The notes beneath the pieces were generated by a model. That model saw only the letters and a program-made list of their open reading frames with translations. It did no database searches and was not told the DNA's origin. Source: Bacteroidales bacterium (lineage in GTDB: Bacteria > Bacteroidota > Bacteroidia > Bacteroidales > Bacteroidaceae). From it: DNA of 47,935 nt. The DNA is taken from contig SFID01000006.1 of the NCBI GenBank assembly GCA_004555425.1, forward strand, positions 1-47,935, read 5' to 3'. Of this stretch, positions 43,147-47,935 are shown piece after piece (positions within the stretch are counted from its first letter, which is position 1; each line of letters starts with the position of its first letter). A program made the translations under genes and the position numbers.

Positions 43147-45176
43147 AGCTGTGTGCTTGTCGGGTGGTAGGCTTCGAGTTTGTTCTCAATGACAGAGAGG
43201 CGCGAGTAGATGGCATTGAGGTGGTTCTGTATCTCCTCGTAGTGGGCGGCGATATTGGCCGTGGCGTTCTTCAACTCGTTGTAGAGCGCGGCGGTCAGCA
43301 CCCCAGCGCGGGCAGAGGTGGCGGCGGCGAGCGTAGCGGTGGCTGTGCCGCCGAAGGTCTTGGCCAGCACAAGGGGCACGCTGTCTGTGCCAGCCGTGCC
43401 CTCATAGAGGTTGCCATTGTCGGGCAGGGTCGCGCTGCTCCCCACATTGTCGCCCCACATGTTCTTCATTTGGAGCGTGCGGCCGGACAGGTTGAGGTTG
43501 CGCGCGCCGTCAAACTGGACAGGCTGCACCTCCGTTACGGCAGCGGCGGAGAAGTTGATGTAACGGGTGTAGCACTTCTTGTCCGCGTGGATATATTGGA
43601 TGGTCTGTCCGCCTCCATCGCTGTTTTTCTGCACCTGCTGAAAAATGAGGACGGACATTTTGGCCTCAGATGCCCCCGGCACGATGGCCGTCAGCAAGAA
43701 AATCTCATTGTTGCTGACGATGGCGAAGTTGGCGGCAGCGTTGAGCGCGTCAGCCCTTGTGGCAAACGTGCCGAGCAGTGTAGCCGTCTTGGCCAGGGTA
43801 TCGAGCGCAGTCTTGTCTGAGGCCGACATCACGCCCGCCCGGGCAGAGGTGGCAGCGGCAAGCGTGACGATTCCAGCCTCCCCCGTGAGCGGCTTGGTGA
43901 AGACAAGTCGAACGGTGGCGGCGGTAGGCACGCTGTGCTCGTAGATGTTGAAGTTGGAGAGGTGAGTAAAAGCCGTATTGGAGAGCAGTCCGGCATAGGA
44001 GGCAGAAGCGAGCGGCAGGGTTGAAGGTCCGCCGCCGCTGATGTTCTCGTCCCACTGGTTGCGCTGGTAGATGATGCGGTTGGCAGCGTCATAGAAAATG
44101 TACGCCACGCCGTCCAACTTCCACGCCTGCACTGTCTTTATGGCAGTGCGGTCGGCGGAAGCGAAGTCCACATAGCGCACATAGCGTTTGCCGTTATAGA
44201 AGAGGTATTGCTCGGTACTTGCCCCGTTCACGTTTTGCAGGATAAACCCGCCTTTAGTCCCGATGCGGAAGCGTAGCAGGACGAAGTCCTCGTTGCCCGC
44301 GTAGGGGATGGTGGCGGCTTTAGCCCCAGCAGCGTCCATCGAGGCGAACGCCCCGAGATAGGCGAACGCTGCGAGGTTGTTGCGGTCAGCCTCTTGCAGG
44401 CTGCACTCACGCCAGGGGGAAGCCTCGCTGTGGTCGAAGTTGCCGTCCGCGTCCAAATAGACATTGATGGTGCGGCAGAGGGTATGGAGGTGGCTGTCCT
44501 GCCCCGCGAGTTCGCCTGCGGCATTGGCGGGGAAGTTGCTGTGCAGCACCTGCACATAAATGGAGGACTGCTGGGCATTCGGCCAGCGGTGGACGAAGTT
44601 CCACGCCTCGAAGGGGATGCCGTAGATAAGTCCGCGCATTTTGCCGATGTACCTCATTACCTCCTGCATCGTCCCTTGCAGAAGGGTTTCAAGAGTTTCC
44701 TGGACTACGATGGTAGCACGCTTGATGATGGTCGTGCCGTCTTCGGCATAGAGGTGGTCGAAGCCACCGAGGTTGATGCAGGGGTCGGAGTATGCCGAGG
44801 AGCTGGTACTGATGCCCTGTATGCGGCGCAGCAGTTCTGCGTCCGAGGCCTGCCGCGCGGTAGTTTCGTTGCGGTCGGCAGTATTGAGGTCAGCCAACTG
44901 CGCAGGCGTGAGAACGCCAGCACGTAGCAGGCTGGCCACGGGCAGTGGCAGTTCCTTGGTATAGGGCTGTCCGTCCGCATCGTAGTATTTGATGAGCAGC
45001 GACACGCCCGCGGCACTGGTCTTGGTGGTCATTCCGGCGGCAAAGACGGCCTCGCCCACGAATTGGGCGAGGTCAGTCAGCACGCCGCCCACTCGGGTTG
45101 CGGTATTCTGCTGCATGGCGGTTTCGTCCCGGACTTCCGCCGCATCTTTGAGTATGTCAGTGAGTTCCTTTGCCAT
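43143..45176 (-). CDS. Phage tail fibre/receptor-binding protein
   Basis: The 677-residue product has the layout of a trimeric fibre. The N-terminus (MAKELTDILKDAAEVRDETA) would attach it. Two related modules follow, each made of a beta-rich segment and the fibre motif LAAATSARAGV (at about 423 and 630, the first followed by MSASDKTALDTL). The C-terminus is a predicted coiled coil (YNELKNATANIAAHYEEIQN and onward). The spacer motif is typical of Bacteroides phage fibres. It is the first gene of the block and has a promoter-like element directly upstream. An early QxxGV/T-type capsid region is not present. Confidence 0.7.
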   Translation of the reverse strand: MAKELTDILKDAAEVRDETAMQQNTATRVGGVLTDLAQFVGEAVFAAGMTTKTSAAGVSLLIKYYDADGQPYTKELPLPVASLLRAGVLTPAQLADLNTADRNETTARQASDAELLRRIQGISTSSSAYSDPCINLGGFDHLYAEDGTTIIKRATIVVQETLETLLQGTMQEVMRYIGKMRGLIYGIPFEAWNFVHRWPNAQQSSIYVQVLHSNFPANAAGELAGQDSHLHTLCRTINVYLDADGNFDHSEASPWRECSLQEADRNNLAAFAYLGAFASMDAAGAKAATIPYAGNEDFVLLRFRIGTKGGFILQNVNGASTEQYLFYNGKRYVRYVDFASADRTAIKTVQAWKLDGVAYIFYDAANRIIYQRNQWDENISGGGPSTLPLASASYAGLLSNTAFTHLSNFNIYEHSVPTAATVRLVFTKPLTGEAGIVTLAAATSARAGVMSASDKTALDTLAKTATLLGTFATRADALNAAANFAIVSNNEIFLLTAIVPGASEAKMSVLIFQQVQKNSDGGGQTIQYIHADKKCYTRYINFSAAAVTEVQPVQFDGARNLNLSGRTLQMKNMWGDNVGSSATLPDNGNLYEGTAGTDSVPLVLAKTFGGTATATLAAATSARAGVLTAALYNELKNATANIAAHYEEIQNHLNAIYSRLSVIENKLEAYHPTSTQL

Positions 45177-45201
45177 AGGAAAAACGAAGTTGGTTATATG
45201 G

Positions 45202-45209
45202 CAAAGGTA
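45202..45209 (-). promoter_or_regulatory. Candidate promoter of the phage block
   Basis: On the minus strand this reads TACCTTTG, an exact TAnnTTTG match, 26 bp before the tail-fibre start codon. It marks the tail-fibre gene as the first gene of the operon. Confidence 0.6.
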
Positions 45210-45435
45210 GAGAGTACAAGGGGAGGTAGAAAAGACACGCCGCCGGGCTGGTTAGGTATAAAAAAACCTGTTGACATAAAATGTGTGTAAATATCTGAAC
45301 GAAAAAGTTATGTCATGTAGTAGGTGTTTATGATTTTATTTATAATTTTGCAAACAATGAGTTTCAAATCAACAATGTTTAATCCTTAAACAAGAATATC
45401 ACTAAGTAAAATACAAGTTCGACATCCTTGACTCA

Positions 45436-45600
45436 ACTGAAATACCAAACTTGCACAACTAATAAACGTCAGTTTAGTTAAGACAACGGGTGTCTGCGCT
45501 TTTTTCGGGCGTGGACGAAATTTTGTTGTCTGACGTTGGCTGTGCAAGGCCTTGGTATCAACTAAGATTTTTCCACGCCCTTTTTCTTTTGAAAGAGGGC
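45436..45600 (+). promoter_or_regulatory. Structured leader with competing hairpins upstream of the HNH gene
   Basis: The 463-bp gap 45177-45639 has a TAATTTTG box at 45343-45350 on the plus strand and then three dyads. Dyad 1 pairs 45436-45487 with 45525-45565 through four matched blocks (ATACCAA, CTTGCACA, AACGTCAG, AGACAAC), with bulges. Dyad 2 pairs GGGCGTGGA (45507-45515) with TCCACGCCC (45572-45580) and is followed by TTTTTCTTTT. Dyad 3 pairs GCCCTTTTTC (45577-45586) with GAAAGAGGGC (45591-45600). Dyads 2 and 3 share GCCC and cannot form together; dyads 1 and 2 cross. This looks like an attenuator, or the end of a mobile element. Confidence 0.5.
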
Positions 45601-45639
45601 GTTTGCTCTCATAGTATATTCTAAACCTATAGTAAAACT

Positions 45640-47106
45640 ATGAGCGAAATTGGTTATCATCCCAATTATTTCAAGTATGTTGAAATGATAGTTGCACACC
45701 CCAATTATAGAGGTCTATATTACGATAGAGATAAAAATGGAAAGGTGAATTGGGTTGTTACAGGAAAGTCTCACAAAGGCCAATTACGGCAAAAATGGTG
45801 GGATGCAACTTGTAGACGACTTGGTATCCCGATTCAAAAGGGGTGCTATGCAAAAGCGGCAAGAATGATTCACCCAACAGGGAAACACGTGTGTCAGTGC
45901 TGTGGGAAAGAAAGGAGTATATTTTATGAATACCCCACGCTCTCTACTCTCAAAAGACTAAACAAGGCGTTTGGTCTTAACCTTTTGCAAACAGATTACA
46001 CAATACTATCGTTTGTTGAACATTTTTGCACAACAACTACCCAACTACATGAAGTAGCAAGATTGTTCAAATTACCAGAAGTTGCCAACAAAACCGAATT
46101 GTTGAAACTATTAAAGGATGAATTGATAGATAAGCAGAGTAGATACCTTTCACCTGGAGTTATGTGTAATCCACCTGACCGCTTTAATGGTTTTCATTCG
46201 TATGCCCTTTGTTGTCGTAAAGAAAAAGATACAGGCAGGCATGATGATAATATGAAGACTTATATCCAGGATAGACGAGCCTATGAAGATTGGTCTGATG
46301 GAAACTACAATCTTGCCAATCGAATGATGGGGGAGTTTCATAAACAGTCTCCAATACCTTGTCCCATTTGTGGCAAAATAGATGCAATGACAGCAGACCA
46401 TATTGGTCCTATTTCCTTAGGGTTCTGTCATAGCATTCACTTCACTCCTATGTGTAGAAGTTGTAATAGTGCAAAAAATAACCGTTTTACGAAATGCGAT
46501 GTTGATAAATTGAAAATCTTAGAGAACCAAGGTCATACCGTGGTTAGCTGGCATTCAAAATTTATTTGGGATTCATTGAAAAATAAGATTTTCAATGATA
46601 TAGATGCCAAAAAGGCAAGTTCTTTAATGGCGAAATGTCATCAAAATGTTTTATACATTTTGGCCCTAATCTATCGCAAAACAGGAAGGGCATTTTTAAT
46701 GCGATATTTACATCCCGAATATTCAATGATGGATTACCGCTTCAAAAATTTTGATTTACAAAATATGGGGGATATTCAAATTATTGAAAGCCCATTAGAC
46801 AGCAAAAACAAGAGAAAGAATCAAGATAGATATATAAGAATTGCTTTTGAAAGTTTGGAAGCTTTTTATTCCAAAGAAAATAGAAAGAATTATTTCTTAA
46901 TAAAAGAAGAAGCGAAAGAGTTAAGACCTATCTATACTGCAATAAATAATAATGATTTTGATTTAGCAGATACTCGTTTGCGAGCCTTGATAGAACTTTT
47001 GTCAAAAAGGTTGGTAAACTTGGAGTGGGAAAATAATACTCAAGCATATAAAATACAAGAAGACGAAACCCAACTAAAAGTGGCAGAACCTAATGAATCC
47101 ATATAA
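45640..47106 (+). CDS. HNH restriction endonuclease, Alw26I/Eco31I/Esp3I-like
   Basis: The 488-residue product carries a Cys-containing site near residues 85-88 (VCQCCGK) and an HNH nuclease motif at about 241-282. The nuclease part has the CPIC pair, the core ADHIGPISLGFCH with Asp253-His254, then CRSCNSAKNNR with candidate Asn276 and Asn280/281. The segment GRHDDNMKTYIQDRRAYEDW plus the HNH core resembles the type IIS enzymes Alw26I, Eco31I and Esp3I (GTCTC-type sites) as I recall them. It converges on a cytosine methyltransferase gene 13 bp away, which supports a restriction-modification pair. It is clearly AT-richer than the phage genes, a sign of separate origin. The actual recognition site is unknown. 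Confidence 0.65.
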   Translation: MSEIGYHPNYFKYVEMIVAHPNYRGLYYDRDKNGKVNWVVTGKSHKGQLRQKWWDATCRRLGIPIQKGCYAKAARMIHPTGKHVCQCCGKERSIFYEYPTLSTLKRLNKAFGLNLLQTDYTILSFVEHFCTTTTQLHEVARLFKLPEVANKTELLKLLKDELIDKQSRYLSPGVMCNPPDRFNGFHSYALCCRKEKDTGRHDDNMKTYIQDRRAYEDWSDGNYNLANRMMGEFHKQSPIPCPICGKIDAMTADHIGPISLGFCHSIHFTPMCRSCNSAKNNRFTKCDVDKLKILENQGHTVVSWHSKFIWDSLKNKIFNDIDAKKASSLMAKCHQNVLYILALIYRKTGRAFLMRYLHPEYSMMDYRFKNFDLQNMGDIQIIESPLDSKNKRKNQDRYIRIAFESLEAFYSKENRKNYFLIKEEAKELRPIYTAINNNDFDLADTRLRALIELLSKRLVNLEWENNTQAYKIQEDETQLKVAEPNESI

Positions 47107-47135
47107 AAAGGATGGTCTTTTAGGCCATCCTTTTT
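47105..47135. terminator. Bidirectional terminator between the convergent endonuclease and methyltransferase genes
   Basis: AAAAAGGATGG (47105-47115) and CCATCCTTTTT (47125-47135) form a perfect 11-bp stem with a 9-nt loop. It has U-tracts in both directions. The last codons of the methyltransferase lie in the right arm. Confidence 0.92.
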
Positions 47136-47935
47136 ATATGTTCATTGACCTTGATTTGATAGAACTCGTCAAAAGTTACTTTTCTTTGCATAAGTAAATC
47201 ATAGGGTGAAGGTGAATCTAAATTCCATTCCATTTCAATTTCACCGCCTCCATCTGAAATAGGAGGAAGATTGCCTATAGCTTCTTTTACATTGATAGGT
47301 TCAGGCAAAAATATACTATTTTCATCAAAAAGGGGCTGAGGTTGTTCGATATGTATATTTTTGTCTAAAGAACCAATAATGAATACACGTTTCCTCTTTT
47401 GAGGCACACCAAACCACATTGCATTAAGTTTTAATGGAGGCTGTACATGATAGCCTTCATCGCTAAAAGCATGTATTATATCTTTCAACGTTTCGCCATT
47501 CCTCATCGTTAGAATCCCAGGTACATTTTCCATAACGAAAAATTTTGGTTTAAGGACTCTAACAAGTGATACAAAATCCCTAAAGAGTTGATTCCTTTTG
47601 TCGTTAGGGTCTCGCCACCCTGCATAAGAAAAACCTTGGCAAGGAGGTCCACCTAAGATAAGGTCCACCTTTTGATCACCACAAGCTTCTATAATACATT
47701 GTTTAACTTCATCTTGTGTAACATCGCCTAAGATAAAGTTTTCCTTTTTAATATATTTTGAATGGTTGAGTATATTTGTTTGAATTATATTCTTGTCATA
47801 TTCGTTCACAGCGAGAAGATTAAATCCATTCATAATGAACCCCTCAGACAATCCACCGCAACCAGCAAACAAGTCTACAAAATTGAAACTGTCAAGATGT
47901 GGCTTGATTAAAGTTGAAACATACCTTGCCAGTAG
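47120..47935 (-). CDS. DNA (cytosine-5) methyltransferase, circularly permuted (5' end outside window)
   Basis: The frame is open at the right edge and runs 272 codons to its stop. Motif I (DLFAGCGGLSEGF), motif IV with the catalytic Cys (GGPPCQGFSYAGWRD), motif VI (FVMENVPGILT) and motif VIII (PQKRKRVFIIG) are all present, so it is a C5-cytosine methyltransferase. The protein ends soon after motif VIII (VNEHIKRMA, stop), without a target-recognition domain or motifs IX and X. The residues at the window edge before motif I read LLARYVSTLIKPHL, which resembles the end of a motif X. That implies an order of TRD-IX-X-I-VIII, as in circularly permuted enzymes such as M.BssHII. It protects host DNA against the adjacent HNH endonuclease, by inference. 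Confidence 0.85.
   Translation of the reverse strand, partial: LLARYVSTLIKPHLDSFNFVDLFAGCGGLSEGFIMNGFNLLAVNEYDKNIIQTNILNHSKYIKKENFILGDVTQDEVKQCIIEACGDQKVDLILGGPPCQGFSYAGWRDPNDKRNQLFRDFVSLVRVLKPKFFVMENVPGILTMRNGETLKDIIHAFSDEGYHVQPPLKLNAMWFGVPQKRKRVFIIGSLDKNIHIEQPQPLFDENSIFLPEPINVKEAIGNLPPISDGGGEIEMEWNLDSPSPYDLLMQRKVTFDEFYQIKVNEHIKRMA

Noticed and set aside
41782..43170. Long plus-strand open frame opposite the portal-like gene, and similar frames at 34684-36192 and 32222-33505
   Set aside because: They mirror GC-rich genes on the minus strand that have overlapping stop/start junctions. The antisense products show no family features.

Overview
This window looks like a Bacteroidales chromosome, most likely Prevotellaceae-like. 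The reasons are promoters of the Bacteroidetes type (TTTG around -33, TAnnTTTG around -7), the gyrA-TPR gene pair, a complete nqrABCDEF operon and a full Bat aerotolerance operon. Genus-level placement is inference; no rRNA is present.

Layout. Positions 1-3510 (minus strand) hold gyrA followed by a secreted TPR protein. Positions 3511-4900 are a long non-coding stretch with tandem and dispersed repeats and the nqr promoter. Positions 4901-11076 encode the sodium-pumping NADH:quinone oxidoreductase NqrA-F. They are followed by a PP2C-type phosphatase, a phosphohexomutase with a clear intrinsic terminator, and a NudC-type Nudix hydrolase. A tRNA-Thr(UGU), a His-rich small membrane protein and a TonB-dependent receptor come next, then another repeat-rich gap. 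Positions 19022-28182 are the Bat operon (MoxR ATPase, DUF58, a DUF4381-like protein, BatA, BatB, BatC, BatD, BatE), followed by a PAP2 phosphatase and tRNA-Thr(CGU).

From 29198 to the right edge the sequence is accessory. A tyrosine recombinase sits directly behind tRNA-Thr(CGU), as expected for an element integrated at a tRNA 3' end. It is followed by a minus-strand phage-derived block that reads, in transcription order: tail fibre, portal-like protein, DUF6712-like protein, three connector/completion proteins, tape measure, and a large tail-tip/hub-like protein. No terminase, capsid, protease, tail-tube or lysis gene is visible. The place between the connectors and the tape measure holds an ardA antirestriction gene, a decayed inverted copy of the same gene, and a 71-residue membrane protein.

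The right end is a restriction-modification locus. An HNH endonuclease resembling the Alw26I/Eco31I/Esp3I family converges on a C5-cytosine methyltransferase that runs off the window. The methyltransferase appears circularly permuted: residues resembling motif X precede motif I, and the gene stops after motif VIII.

The most notable observations are the permuted methyltransferase and its endonuclease partner, the attenuator-like structured leader in front of the endonuclease, the headless phage module, the decaying inverted ardA duplicate, a 50-bp perfect inverted repeat inside the Bat operon, and a family of palindromic intergenic repeats shared between several gaps.
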